Origin: Paludibacteraceae bacterium
GTDB lineage: Bacteria; Bacteroidota; Bacteroidia; Bacteroidales; Paludibacteraceae
Length of the DNA stretch: 49,890 nucleotides
Assembly: GCA_905233415.1 (NCBI GenBank)
Contig: CAJOEX010000009.1
Span: 1 to 49,890 of the forward strand
Direction: 5' to 3'
How positions within the stretch are numbered: position 1 is the stretch's first letter; each line of letters starts with the position of its first letter. The position numbers were made by a program, and so were the translations under genes. This document shows, in pieces, positions 1 through 8,330 of the stretch. The notes under the pieces were generated by a model, which did not search any database, was not told the origin of the DNA, and worked only from the letters and a program-made list of their open reading frames with translations.

Positions 1-30
1 AATCAATAATCCACTACTCCAACTATACCA

Positions 31-62
31 TTAGGGCTGCAACATCAACGTTGCAGCCCTAA
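31..62. terminator. Perfect 13-bp inverted repeat, probable terminator
   Basis: Bases 31-43 and 50-62 are exact reverse complements around a 6-base loop (ATCAAC). The hairpin lies just beyond the stop codon of the minus-strand ORF that ends at 84. Neither flank carries a long T run, so intrinsic termination is likely but not certain. It could serve transcripts from both sides. Confidence 0.55.
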
Positions 63-83
63 CTTTATATAGCCACCTGTACT

Positions 84-560
84 TTAATGGATGGTTACAG
101 TGATAACCAGTCTGCTCAATTTGTCTTCTGACTTCAATAGCTCTTGCAGAACAACACGATTAATACCTAATTGCTGCAATTTCAAGACGCGTTCGCGAAT
201 CTCATCCATCAACCGCATCGATTCACTGTAAAACTTTTTGTCCGCAAAGTCTTTTTCTTCAGGTAAACGATAACTGGCTGCTATTTTGCCGTAGATAGAG
301 AATCCTATTTGTTCGCGCTTTAAGAATTTAAATTCTTCGGCATTACCCGGTAGAGGCAGCTCTTCTTCCAAATAATCTTCAACTATAGGGGGATTGACAA
401 ACGCTTCAATTTGTTCCGCCAGCGGTGCTACTGTCAGAGGTTTAAGTTCATGGTATTCATATTCGCTCGCATGACGGCATCTAATAAAAGATGCTTGTAC
501 TTGTGATTGTTCTGCGTCAGCAAGATTGTGGATTAGAATATCATTTCCGACGGGAGCCAA
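84..560 (-). CDS. Hypothetical protein, possibly a truncated remnant
   Basis: 158 codons are counted from a TTG at 558-560. No ATG is available in this frame. The frame stays open back to a stop at 627-629, and the upstream codons (around RYRFPAISEQYN) look coding, so the true start is unclear. No signal peptide or membrane segment is visible. The protein is acidic, and its C-terminal third (MDEIRERVLKLQQLG) is probably helical. It ends abruptly with LSRLVIT followed by VTIH. From memory, LSRLVIT begins a longer conserved C-terminal block in an uncharacterised Bacteroidetes family, which would make this gene truncated at both ends. That is inference. Function is unknown. A terminator-like hairpin follows at 31-62. 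Confidence 0.4.
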   Translation of the reverse strand: MAPVGNDILIHNLADAEQSQVQASFIRCRHASEYEYHELKPLTVAPLAEQIEAFVNPPIVEDYLEEELPLPGNAEEFKFLKREQIGFSIYGKIAASYRLPEEKDFADKKFYSESMRLMDEIRERVLKLQQLGINRVVLQELLKSEDKLSRLVITVTIH

Positions 561-810
561 ATTATATTGTTCGGATATAGCAGGGAAACGATATCGGATA
601 ATCTCCGGTTGCCTTCCTCCATTTTGTTAGATAGCATCTGACTTTTCTTTCATTGGGGTCCCCAAAACATTTTTAATTTTTGCGGGTGAAGAAGTGCCTC
701 GGATGGCACTTCGAGTGTTGCCCGCAACACATAGAACCCTGAGGAAGTGCGGCAACTCCCTCGAAGAACGAGGTTTTTCGACATGTTGCAAGCCGCTTCC
801 GACGGCGTGA

Positions 811-850
811 TCACCTAATCACGTGAGCACGTAGTCACGTCCCCACGCCC
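811..850. repeat. Five tandem 8-bp units (TCACGTNN type)
   Basis: Five consecutive octamers are visible: TCACCTAA, TCACGTGA, GCACGTAG, TCACGTCC and CCACGCCC. The (T/C)CACG core recurs every 8 bases. The array lies in gene-free DNA. Its function is not apparent. Confidence 0.7.
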
Positions 851-1198
851 ACTTTGTCCATTGCGTTCAGATAATCGTACCCTTGTGGTTAAGAAATTGA
901 ATTTGGACATTTTTAATACTGTCCTCGCTTTGCTTCAGGTCTTTATTTTTGATTTTTCTCCCCCTTTTCAATATGGTGTCTCGTTTCACTCGACGGCTAT
1001 ATTTATATAACAATTTTCGAGAACCCAAAACTGATGCCCGAAAGTTGCCAAATCTTAATAATAGTACATTTGTAAGAATAGTCCAAGAGTGGCTCGAGAG
1101 TGGCTTGAGATATGCTAATTCTTAAACTCTTTGTAGATACGATTTTGGTGTGTCGAATCTTAAAATACTGAATATAGAAAAATGGCAAAAAAATGCAA

Positions 1199-1257
1199 AT
1201 TGTTCCACGCGGTCATCCTTCGGTGATCCTTCTGTCATCCTTCGGACGTGGAACAAT
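1199..1257. repeat. Inverted repeat enclosing three 11-bp direct repeats
   Basis: ATTGTTCCACG (1199-1209) is exactly complementary to 1247-1257. The loop holds three 11-bp units, GGTCATCCTTC, GGTGATCCTTC and TGTCATCCTTC (1211-1243). Transcribed, it would form a long hairpin. No T run follows, so it is not an obvious terminator. Confidence 0.75.
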
Positions 1258-1463
1258 TGCATAAGCCATCTAAAGGTAGAAAAATCGCCAAACACGAAAG
1301 CCGCACGAAAGCCCGTGTAAGTCCCCAAATGCTACGGGGAAATAATGGCTAAAGGTTAATGTTAGCATTTACAAGGCTTTTCGAAAGCCACAAGTGCTCG
1401 CGTGGTGGTCCTGTTTACGGCTATCGGTTTTGGATGGCTTGAATTTTGTATTTTGACGCTACT

Positions 1464-1485
1464 GTCATCCTACCGTCATCGTACC
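1464..1485. repeat. 11-bp direct repeat pair
   Basis: GTCATCCTACC (1464-1474) is followed at once by GTCATCGTACC (1475-1485). The GTCATC core is shared with the repeats at 1211-1243. It lies about 50 bp upstream of a consensus promoter. Confidence 0.7.
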
Positions 1486-1532
1486 GAAAAAACTCAAGAA
1501 ATCGCATTAATTTGCAGAAAAGTAACAAATAT

Positions 1533-1564
1533 TTTGCACAATCCATAAAAAAGCACTACTTTTG
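1533..1564 (+). promoter_or_regulatory. Bacteroidetes-type promoter for the secreted hydrolase operon
   Basis: TTTG (1533-1536) and TACTTTTG (1557-1564) are separated by 20 bp and match the Bacteroidetes -33/-7 consensus. The predicted transcript has a leader of about 150 bases before the ATG at 1724. The leader can fold a hairpin (CGGAGAA at 1576-1582 with TTCTCCG at 1594-1600). Confidence 0.7.
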
Positions 1565-1723
1565 CCGTAAATTTACGGAGAATAGAAATGCTTTTCTCCG
1601 CAGCAAGGACTCGCTTGTGATACACTTTTAATGCTATCCTGAAAAGTACAGGTATTTATTGTTACAAAATACTCAAGGAATGGCATTAAATTGCAGAAAA
1701 TAATAATTATTCAATCGTCATAC

Positions 1724-2926
1724 ATGAAACACTGCGTTTTTACAGTATTGCTTTTAGCTATCAGTTACCAGTTGACAGTTGTCAGCGCGCAGACCTATGT
1801 CTGGAAGAATGGTTATCCCTTGGTGGAAGACCCTGACAGTATCACATTTGTCGAACCGGACATGCGTGCGCAGGTGGTGAAGATGGAAAAGAGAACCCGT
1901 TCTCTTCCTCCTTTTTCATGCAATTCGTACATTTTCCATTACCCGACAAAGGATTATTCGGGCAAACCAATTTGGATGTCTGCAGAACTGGCATTAACGG
2001 ATGAGCAGGTTGCAACAAAACATATTGGCAGGATGGCAATGTTCAATCACTACACCATATCCCGTTCCGATGAATGTCCTTCTGCCACCATCGGCGATTT
2101 ACAAGGGGTGGCTATCACGTATGGCTATGCCGTAGTGTCTGCCGACCACGAGGGCTTCGGGCTGACCGGTGACCGCAATCAGGCCTATTGCTACGGAGAG
2201 GCCAATGAGCGTGCGTCTATAGATGCGTTGCTGGCTGCCCGCGACTGGCTTGCAGCACAGGGTTACACACTCTCCGACACCATCATTAACTACGGTTATT
2301 CACAAGGAGGTCAGACAACGGTAGCAGCCATCAAACTGTCGCAGACGGAGTACAAAGGTCGCGTACATTTCCTCAAGTCTTTCGCAGGAGCAGGCCCTTA
2401 TGATTTGGCTCTGACCTATAAGATGTTCCTCAAATGGGAGAAAATCGCCCAACCGATTGTACTGCCGATGAATGTCATAACGACCAATGAGTTGGAGTCC
2501 CTCAACTTAGACTACAAAGACATCTTCCAAGAACCATTAGCGTCTAACGTGAGGAGTTGGATCATCTCCAAGCGTTTTTCAACCGCTGAGTTGACTCCGT
2601 TCATTGGTCATGACAGTCTCAAATACGTTATTCAACCCGCCTATATGGATAGCACAAGTGCGGAAGTACAGCACGTGTTGCAATATGTTCAGAAAAACAA
2701 CCTCACACAAGGTTGGACCCCTGATGCCGAGACAGAAATGCTGCTGTTCCACTCACTCAATGACGATATCGTGCCTCCTGAGAATACGGCCAAGCTGTAT
2801 GAGTTCTTTATTGAAAACGGCGCATCAAAAGTAACATTGACGATGGACAACTATGGTGGCCATTTAACGGCCGGTCAAGCATTCTACCTGTATATGATGC
2901 AAGAACTTACCAATCTTAACAATTAG
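1724..2926 (+). CDS. Exported alpha/beta hydrolase, lipase/esterase-like
   Basis: 400 residues from the ATG at 1724. An upstream in-frame TTG at 1691 would place non-signal residues before a clear signal peptide (MKHCVFTVLLLAIS... ending near SAQ), so the ATG is preferred. The fold is a serine alpha/beta hydrolase: nucleophile elbow GYSQGG, candidate acid in HSLNDDIVPP, and candidate histidine in GGHLTAG near the C-terminus. The pattern resembles secretory lipases. The substrate is probably a lipid or ester and is not determinable here. The end of the signal peptide (ISYQLTVVS) is encoded by one of the CAGTTGACAGTTG-type repeats found across the window. It is followed 8 bases later by a small exported protein and then a second hydrolase, probably one operon from the promoter at 1533. 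Confidence 0.75.
   Translation: MKHCVFTVLLLAISYQLTVVSAQTYVWKNGYPLVEDPDSITFVEPDMRAQVVKMEKRTRSLPPFSCNSYIFHYPTKDYSGKPIWMSAELALTDEQVATKHIGRMAMFNHYTISRSDECPSATIGDLQGVAITYGYAVVSADHEGFGLTGDRNQAYCYGEANERASIDALLAARDWLAAQGYTLSDTIINYGYSQGGQTTVAAIKLSQTEYKGRVHFLKSFAGAGPYDLALTYKMFLKWEKIAQPIVLPMNVITTNELESLNLDYKDIFQEPLASNVRSWIISKRFSTAELTPFIGHDSLKYVIQPAYMDSTSAEVQHVLQYVQKNNLTQGWTPDAETEMLLFHSLNDDIVPPENTAKLYEFFIENGASKVTLTMDNYGGHLTAGQAFYLYMMQELTNLNN
1759..1784 (+). repeat. CAGTTGACAGTTG-type repeat inside a signal peptide
   Basis: Short AGTTRNCAGTTG repeats encode SYQLTVVS in the hydrophobic and cleavage part of the hydrolase signal sequence. Related strings occur at 20736-20768, 28593-28625, 29361-29395, 30320-30352 and 48255-48300. 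Confidence 0.6.
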
Positions 2927-2934
2927 GTTGCTAT

Positions 2935-3300
2935 ATGAAAAGAATCCTTTTAGTCTTTGCTTTGTGCTTCTTTGCGCTACGCTTTACGTTTGCGCAAACA
3001 GATAAAGTTGTCCGTCTGGAACCTATAGCCGGAGAAGACATCGAGTATCAAGTGTCTGAGTTGCTCCGCGTGGAGTTTGAGGGTGATTCTATTCGTTTCA
3101 TCGCTGCTGATGGAACACTTATGGCGGAAGTATATAAGTACAATTATACGCGATTGGAAGTGGTCAAGAAATCGCCTGCGGACATTGCTCCAACCACTAA
3201 CGCCCAACAACTGACAGCCCGAAAAGTGCTGATTAACGGTCAGGTATATATCCTATTGGGAGATAAACTATTCACTATCCAAGGCGCAAACGCAAGATAA
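2935..3300 (+). CDS. Small exported protein with a repeat-type C-terminal tail
   Basis: 121 residues. It has a clear signal peptide (MKRILLVFALCFFALRF..., cleavage after FAQ), then a region where VSELLRVEFEGD resembles the short motif often seen in Bacteroidetes surface proteins. The C-terminal tail (KVLINGQVYILLGD then LFTIQG) is very similar to the tail of the subtilisin at 36391-37794 (KVLLGGQVIIERNG then YSIMGQ). That suggests a shared C-terminal module of unknown role. It sits between two exported hydrolases, 8 bases after the first and 15 bases before the second, so co-transcription and a related envelope role are likely. Function is unknown. Confidence 0.65.
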   Translation: MKRILLVFALCFFALRFTFAQTDKVVRLEPIAGEDIEYQVSELLRVEFEGDSIRFIAADGTLMAEVYKYNYTRLEVVKKSPADIAPTTNAQQLTARKVLINGQVYILLGDKLFTIQGANAR

Positions 3301-3315
3301 ATTCAAGCCGACTAT

Positions 3316-4272
3316 ATGAAGAAGCACATCGTATTATTTGTTATATTGTTCTTTGCCGGACTTAGTGTTCAAGCGAAGGAGACGTATTTGTATGCCGAGA
3401 AAGATACCAATATGCTGTATCTGGATATTCATCGGGCGAAGGTGGAGATGCAGGACGGAAATGCGCAGAAGGATAGTCTGGAAGTGAAAAAACCGACGAT
3501 ATTGCATCTGTTCGGAGGAGGATTCAAGTCGGGAACACGCGATTCGGAGTATTTGCTCCAGTGGTTTAATACGCTTAATGAGGACGGCTATAACGTGGTG
3601 TCAATTGACTATCGGTTGGGCATGAAAGGCTATAAGATGGGCAAGGGGCTGGCAGGTTTGGCAAAGTCGGTTACTCAGTTCTATGCTTCGCAACAAATGG
3701 GCATAGAAGATGTATTCTCGGCTGTTTCTTATTTGCATGCACACCCGGAATTAGGGATTGATGTGAATAATATCGTGGCTTCCGGTAATTCGGCAGGCGC
3801 GATTATTTCATTGGCTTGCGCTCATGCTATTGCAAACGGCAAGACGGAAGGAGCACCGGCTGATTTCCAGTTAAAGGGAGTGATGAGTTTTGCCGGCGCA
3901 ATTATCAGTTTGCACGGAGCGCCGAAGTTTGCAGCGCTGCCCTGCCCTATTCTATTCTTTCACGGGCTGAAGGATAACGCCGTGGCATATCGGAATCTCA
4001 GCTTTGCGGGAAAAGGAATGTGGGGAAGTAATTATTTGGTTTCAAAACTAAAGCGGCAAGGCGGTAATTACAATATTTATCGCGTAAAAGACCGTGCGCA
4101 TGAAGTGGCAAGTTATATGAACCGCTTGTGGCCAGAAGAAAAGGGTTTTCTGGAGCGGAATATCATAAAAGGAGAGCCTTTTATTCTTGATGCCACAATT
4201 GCCAACGACTCCTTGCCCATATACAAAACTTGGGGCCAAATGAAGCCGCAAGATATGTATAACGGAGATTGA
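3316..4272 (+). CDS. Exported alpha/beta hydrolase (BD-FAE/carboxylesterase-like)
   Basis: 318 residues with a signal peptide (MKKHIVLFVILFFAGLSVQA). Family features: an oxyanion-hole element LHLFGGGF in the position of the HGGG motif, nucleophile elbow SGNSAG, acidic residue in HGLKDNAV, and histidine in DRAHEVAS. These indicate a hormone-sensitive-lipase or BD-FAE type esterase acting in the periplasm or outside the cell, probably on small acyl or sugar esters. It is the third gene of the exported hydrolase cluster. No terminator is obvious after it. A recurrent promoter-upstream sequence begins about 135 bases downstream and belongs to the tRNA-Pro gene. Confidence 0.75.
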   Translation: MKKHIVLFVILFFAGLSVQAKETYLYAEKDTNMLYLDIHRAKVEMQDGNAQKDSLEVKKPTILHLFGGGFKSGTRDSEYLLQWFNTLNEDGYNVVSIDYRLGMKGYKMGKGLAGLAKSVTQFYASQQMGIEDVFSAVSYLHAHPELGIDVNNIVASGNSAGAIISLACAHAIANGKTEGAPADFQLKGVMSFAGAIISLHGAPKFAALPCPILFFHGLKDNAVAYRNLSFAGKGMWGSNYLVSKLKRQGGNYNIYRVKDRAHEVASYMNRLWPEEKGFLERNIIKGEPFILDATIANDSLPIYKTWGQMKPQDMYNGD

Positions 4273-4409
4273 CAGAAGCAGTAATTTTCGGATGATACAT
4301 CTGTTTACGGATTGCCAGTCCGTCTTTTTGTTCGCTTTTGGAAAGAGATTGTTCATAGTGCAATACTGCCGATTTATCATTATTCGGGTAAATTTTTAGT
4401 TCAAATAAT

Positions 4410-4470
4410 AGCATAAATTGCAGAAAAGTAATAAAAAATTTGCGGGTATCAAATATTTGTTGTACCTTTG
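4410..4470 (+). promoter_or_regulatory. Promoter of tRNA-Pro with recurrent upstream element
   Basis: TTTG (4439-4442) and TACCTTTG (4463-4470) are spaced 20 bp. The stretch before the -33 box (GCATAAATTGCAGAAAAGTA, 4410-4429) recurs almost unchanged at 1504-1524 before another promoter and, partly, at 1683-1702. A leader of about 115 bases separates the start site from the tRNA. It contains the hairpin TTTCGAC/GTCGAAA, probably removed during processing. Confidence 0.7.
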
Positions 4471-4586
4471 CACGCTCAATCAATCGGGACGCAAACCAAC
4501 GAAGTGTTTGTGGACCGAAGAGGAGGAAATGCGAGCCGCCCAATTTCGACGGAGTCGAAAGTCTTTAGGCGAGCCATTTCCGACGA

Positions 4587-4660
4587 CGGGAAGTAGTTCA
4601 GCCCGGTGGAATGCCTGCTTTGGGAGCAGGAGGTCGCAGGTTCGAATCCTGTCTTCCCGA
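4587..4660 (+). tRNA. tRNA-Pro (TGG anticodon)
   Basis: The cloverleaf is readable. The acceptor CGGGAAG (4587-4593) pairs with CTTCCCG (4653-4659), the anticodon stem is CCTGC/GCAGG with loop TTTGGGA giving anticodon TGG, and the T arm carries GGTTCGAATCC. The discriminator is A4660 and CCA is not encoded. A terminator hairpin follows at 4671-4705. Confidence 0.93.
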
Positions 4661-4670
4661 CACTGAACAA

Positions 4671-4705
4671 AAAATAACCATCTGAAACAGGTGGTTATTT
4701 TCTTT
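4671..4705 (+). terminator. Intrinsic terminator after tRNA-Pro
   Basis: AATAACCA...CTG and CAG...TGGTTATT form a stem with an AAA loop, followed by a T-rich run. It may also help terminate the minus-strand peptidase transcript ending at 4729. Confidence 0.75.
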
Positions 4706-4728
4706 AACGCATTTCCAATAAATGGGAT

Positions 4729-6105
4729 TTAAGCCAGATGCCTGTAAAATTCTGTGACAGCAACAATACCTTTTTCCCAGACTTCAAGATCCATTGACTC
4801 ATTGGGTGAATGAATGGCGTTCTGTTCCAAACCAAAGCCCATAAGAATCGTCTTTACACCCAGCACACGCTCAAAATCTGCAATAATAGGAATACTGCCA
4901 CCACGTCTTGCTGCCAACGGCCGCTTGCCAAATGCGGCTTCAAAGCCTTTTTCCGCCGCTTTATAGGCTGGCATGTCAATTGGGCAGACATAGCCTTGTC
5001 CGCCATGCATTGGCGTTACCTTGACACGCACACCGATTGGAGCGAGTTGCTGCATATAGTCTGCAAATGCACGACTAATATGTTCGTGGTCCTGATTCGC
5101 CACGAGCCGGCAGCTGACTTTCGCAAAAGCTTTGGACGGAAGAACTGTTTTACTGCCTTCGCCTGTATAGCCGCCCCAAATACCGCAAATATCAAATGAG
5201 GGGCGGCAGGAATTACGCTCCAAAGTGCTATAACCATCCTCTCCAAAAGTGTCATCTATATCAATTGCAGCCTTGTATATCTCCTCCGAGAAAGGTATTT
5301 GGGCTATCATTCGTCGTTCCTCATTAGGAATCGGGAGCACATCATCATAGAAATGCGGGATAGTGATTTTTCCATGTTTATCAACGACTTGCGCCAGCAT
5401 TTCGCACAAGGCATTTATCGGATTCTTGACTGCTCCGCCAAAGTGTCCGCTATGCAAATCACGGTTGGGCCCGTCCACTTCAATCTGCCAATATGCCAAA
5501 CCACGCAAACCTGTCGTGATAGAAGGCGTTTCCTTGCCAATCATGGACGTGTCACTGACTAAAATGACATCACATTGGAGCAAATCCTTATGCTCCTCAA
5601 TAAAGGCTTCCAAAGATGGGCTTCCGATTTCTTCCTCACCCTCAAAGATGAACTTGACCTTGATATTTCCGCCTTGTTTGGACCAAATCTCGCGAACCAT
5701 GTACTCAAACGCCTTGGCTTGAATCATTGCCTGACCTTTGTCGTCATCTGCTCCGCGGGCATACAAACGACCGTCACGCATAGTCGGTTCCCACGGGTCA
5801 GAATGCCATTGCTCCAGCGGCTCCACCGGCATTACGTCGTAATGGGCATAGACCAAGACCGTGGTCATTTGTTCATTTACGCATTTGGGGGCATACTCGG
5901 CATAAACAAAAGGATTGCCCTTTGAAGGCATTACCTCCGCATGGGTGGCTCCGGACGAAAGCAATAAATCGCGCCAACGTTCAGCACAACGCTGCATATC
6001 AGGTTTATGCTCTGGCTGGCAACTGACAGACGGAATACGAATCAAACTCGCCCACTCTTCCATAAAGCGTGAGCGGTTGGCGTTAATGTAGTCATTTATA
6101 GTCAT
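4729..6105 (-). CDS. M20 family dipeptidase
   Basis: 458 residues, close to the usual length of cytosolic M20 dipeptidases (CNDP/PepV-like). Metal-site motifs are in order: YAHYDVMP (His88, Asp90), RGADDDKG (bridging Asp around 120) and FEGEEEIGS (Glu around 155-157). A late histidine (NAIHSPNE) lies near the C-terminus. The dimerisation or lid domain sits in the middle, with the DLHSGHFGG motif supplying the catalytic histidine of the partner subunit. It hydrolyses short peptides with two zinc or manganese ions in the cytoplasm. No signal peptide is present. It is downstream of dnaK on the same strand but separated by a terminator hairpin at 6129-6161, so it probably has its own promoter, which I do not recognise. 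Confidence 0.88.
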   Translation of the reverse strand: MTINDYINANRSRFMEEWASLIRIPSVSCQPEHKPDMQRCAERWRDLLLSSGATHAEVMPSKGNPFVYAEYAPKCVNEQMTTVLVYAHYDVMPVEPLEQWHSDPWEPTMRDGRLYARGADDDKGQAMIQAKAFEYMVREIWSKQGGNIKVKFIFEGEEEIGSPSLEAFIEEHKDLLQCDVILVSDTSMIGKETPSITTGLRGLAYWQIEVDGPNRDLHSGHFGGAVKNPINALCEMLAQVVDKHGKITIPHFYDDVLPIPNEERRMIAQIPFSEEIYKAAIDIDDTFGEDGYSTLERNSCRPSFDICGIWGGYTGEGSKTVLPSKAFAKVSCRLVANQDHEHISRAFADYMQQLAPIGVRVKVTPMHGGQGYVCPIDMPAYKAAEKGFEAAFGKRPLAARRGGSIPIIADFERVLGVKTILMGFGLEQNAIHSPNESMDLEVWEKGIVAVTEFYRHLA

Positions 6106-6122
6106 AGTATGCTATTTATATA

Positions 6123-6163
6123 AACCAAAAAACAACCACCCGCCATGCAGATGGTTGTTTTAA
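6123..6163 (-). terminator. Intrinsic terminator after dnaK
   Basis: AAAACAACCA (6129-6138) pairs with TGGTTGTTTT (6152-6161). On the minus strand the stem is followed by a run of T residues, the classical layout. It lies 13 bases after the dnaK stop. Confidence 0.8.
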
Positions 6164-6174
6164 TGGAAAGATTT

Positions 6175-8082
6175 TTACTTCACTTCCTCGAAGTCAACGT
6201 CCTCAGCGGAAGAGTTGTCAGCGTTGCCATTGTTGGTCGGACCTTGTTGCGGACCGGCTTGTGCGCCGCCCTGTGCGTTAGCAGCATTGTACATCTCTTG
6301 CGATGCAGCTTGGAAAGCTGTCATAAGCTCGTTATTGTAACGCTCGCATGCATCGGCATCCTTCTTCTCGTAAGCCTCTTTGAGGTTCTTGAGTGCAGCC
6401 TCAATCGGAGCTTTCTTGTCGGCAGGAATCTTATCGCCGAGTTCGGCTAACTGCTTCTCTGTCTGGAAGATAGTAGCATCCGCTTTGTTCAGTTTGTCGG
6501 CTGTCTCTTTCGCCTTCTTATCGGCTTCTGCATTGGCTTCCGCCTCGGCTTTCATACGTTTGATTTCGTCATCGGACAGACCGCTGGAAGCCTCGATACG
6601 AATCTTCTGTTCCTTACCGGTTGCTTTATCCTTCGCGGTAACGTTCAGAATACCGTTCGCGTCTATATCAAAGGTCACTTCGATTTGCGGTTCGCCACGT
6701 CTTGCCGGCATAATGCCGTCGAGGTGGAAGATACCGATTTGCTTGTTCTGTGCCGCCATCGGACGCTCACCTTGCAGGACTTTAATCTCTACAGAAGGTT
6801 GGTTGTCCACAGCAGTCGTGAAGACTTCCTGTTTCTTGGTCGGGATAGTGGTGTTCGCCTCAATCATGCGGGTCATCACACCGCCCATAGTCTCAATACC
6901 CAGGCTCAACGGAGTAACATCGAGGAGCAATACATCCTTTACTTCACCCGTCAATACGCCGCCTTGAATAGCTGCACCGACTGCAACCACTTCATCGGGG
7001 TTGACGCCCTTGTTGGGCACTTTGCCAAAGAACTTCTCTACCGCCTGTTGGATGGCTGGAATACGGGTTGAACCGCCTACGAGGATAATCTCGTCAATAT
7101 CGCTTGTGCTCAAGCCTGCATTCTGCAAAGCCGTGCGGCACGGGGCAATCGTACGTTGAATCAGGTCATCAATCAGTTGCTCGAATTTAGCACGTGTCAA
7201 AGTCTTAACCAAGTGTGCCGGAACGCCGTTTACAGGCATGATATACGGCAGGTTGATTTCGGTTGATGTCGTGTTGGACAGCTCGATTTTTGCCTTCTCT
7301 GCAGCCTCTTTCAGACGTTGCATAGCCATCGGGTCTTTACTCAAATCGGCACCGCCGTTCTCGTTCTTGAACTCTTGTACGAGCCACTCAATGATACGAT
7401 GGTCGAAATCATCACCGCCAAGGTGCGTGTCACCGTCGGTAGCTTTTACTTCGAACACGCCGTCACCGAGTTCCAGAACAGATACATCGTGTGTACCACC
7501 ACCGCAGTCGAATACGACAATCTTCATGTCCTTGTTGGACTTATCCAAGCCGTATGCAAGGGCTGCAGCTGTAGGCTCGTTCACGATACGACGTACGTTC
7601 AAACCTGCAATTTCGCCGGCTTCTTTCGTTGCCTGACGCTGGCTGTCGTTGAAGTATGCAGGAACAGTAATAACGGCATCCGTTACCTCTGTGCCAAGAT
7701 AGTCTTCAGCGGTCTTTTTCATCTTTTGCAGAATAATCGCACTGATTTCTTGCGGCGTGTAAAGACGTCCGTCAATATCCACACGGGGAGTATTGTTGTC
7801 GCCCTTAACTACTTTATAAGGAACGCGTGCGATTTCGTTTGCAAGACGGTCGTATGTTTCACCCATGAAACGTTTGATAGAGTTCACGGTCTTAGTCGGG
7901 TTCGTGATAGCTTGACGCTTGGCGGGGTCACCCACTTTGCGCTCGCCACCATCAATGAAACCTACTACAGACGGAGTGGTACGCTTACCTTCGGAGTTCG
8001 TAATAACGATAGGCTCATTGCCTTCCATAACTGCGACGCAGGAGTTAGTAGTTCCCAAGTCAATTCCAATAATCTTACTCAT
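6175..8082 (-). CDS. dnaK: Chaperone protein DnaK (Hsp70)
   Basis: 635 residues with the Hsp70 signatures: [14 protein letters not shown] at the N-terminus, ATPase domain to about 380, the [15 protein letters not shown] linker and substrate domain entry, then the helical lid, and an acidic EDVDFEEV end. It is an ATP-dependent folding chaperone working with DnaJ and GrpE, neither of which is adjacent. The second phosphate-binding motif reads [11 protein letters not shown] instead of the usual FDLGGGTFDVS. The Cys and His are unusual, but the core glycines and the Asp are retained. The upstream region carries repeated TGGCAG elements and a TTTGGCAC motif rather than a plain TAnnTTTG promoter, suggesting stress control. 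Confidence 0.98.
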   Translation of the reverse strand: MSKIIGIDLGTTNSCVAVMEGNEPIVITNSEGKRTTPSVVGFIDGGERKVGDPAKRQAITNPTKTVNSIKRFMGETYDRLANEIARVPYKVVKGDNNTPRVDIDGRLYTPQEISAIILQKMKKTAEDYLGTEVTDAVITVPAYFNDSQRQATKEAGEIAGLNVRRIVNEPTAAALAYGLDKSNKDMKIVVFDCGGGTHDVSVLELGDGVFEVKATDGDTHLGGDDFDHRIIEWLVQEFKNENGGADLSKDPMAMQRLKEAAEKAKIELSNTTSTEINLPYIMPVNGVPAHLVKTLTRAKFEQLIDDLIQRTIAPCRTALQNAGLSTSDIDEIILVGGSTRIPAIQQAVEKFFGKVPNKGVNPDEVVAVGAAIQGGVLTGEVKDVLLLDVTPLSLGIETMGGVMTRMIEANTTIPTKKQEVFTTAVDNQPSVEIKVLQGERPMAAQNKQIGIFHLDGIMPARRGEPQIEVTFDIDANGILNVTAKDKATGKEQKIRIEASSGLSDDEIKRMKAEAEANAEADKKAKETADKLNKADATIFQTEKQLAELGDKIPADKKAPIEAALKNLKEAYEKKDADACERYNNELMTAFQAASQEMYNAANAQGGAQAGPQQGPTNNGNADNSSAEDVDFEEVK

Positions 8083-8330
8083 AGTTGTATGTTTTTAAAT
8101 GTTAATATTCGTTTTGCTGTTTTTTGCCTGCCAATAGTTAGTGATTGGTTAGATATTAGTTAGTTACTGCCCATCTGCTAACCTATGACAAACCTAATTT
8201 CACTTCTATTGGTCAAATGTTGTGCCAAAGGGATTTTGCTGCCAAAACAAGGCATTATTTCTGCCAAACGCTATGTAATTCTGCCATTTTGTCATATTTT
8301 GCCGCAAATATCACTAATTATGCTGAAATA
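8083..8330. other. dnaK upstream regulatory region with repeated TGGCA elements
   Basis: Read on the minus strand, four TGGCA-type elements occur at intervals of about 20 bp: near 8287-8280 (ATGGCAGAA), 8269-8260 (TTTGGCAGAA), 8247-8238 (TTTTGGCAGC) and 8229-8222 (TTTGGCAC). The last is followed by AACATTTGA, giving a layout reminiscent of a sigma-54 -24/-12 promoter but with GA where GC is expected. The region between 8213 and the dnaK start is AT-rich and has no clear -7 box. No coding sequence is seen. Confidence 0.5.

Larger units (their letters stand above)
627..1532. other. Gene-free, repeat-rich region
   Basis: No convincing coding region is present on either strand. The ORFs of about 60 codons here lack family signatures and run through repeats. 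The stretch contains a palindrome TTGGGGTCCCCAA (653-665), an array of 8-bp units (811-850), an 11-bp direct repeat (1086-1110), a long inverted repeat with 11-bp repeats in its loop (1199-1257), a small hairpin GGCTTT/AAAGCC near 1374-1390, and a further 11-bp repeat pair (1464-1485). It may be a decayed locus or a regulatory and repeat island. Confidence 0.6.

Noticed and set aside
653..665. TTGGGGTCCCCAA palindrome as an insertion-site or terminator mark
   Set aside because: It has a one-base centre and no T run or flanking element; no function can be supported.
1122..1328. Small minus-strand ORF of 68 codons
   Set aside because: It runs across the inverted repeat and 11-bp repeats, with no recognisable leader or motif; treated as non-coding.
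7318..8163. Long open frame opposite dnaK (281 codons) and others at 6380-6967
   Set aside because: Shadow of the strongly biased dnaK codons; no start context, no family motif.
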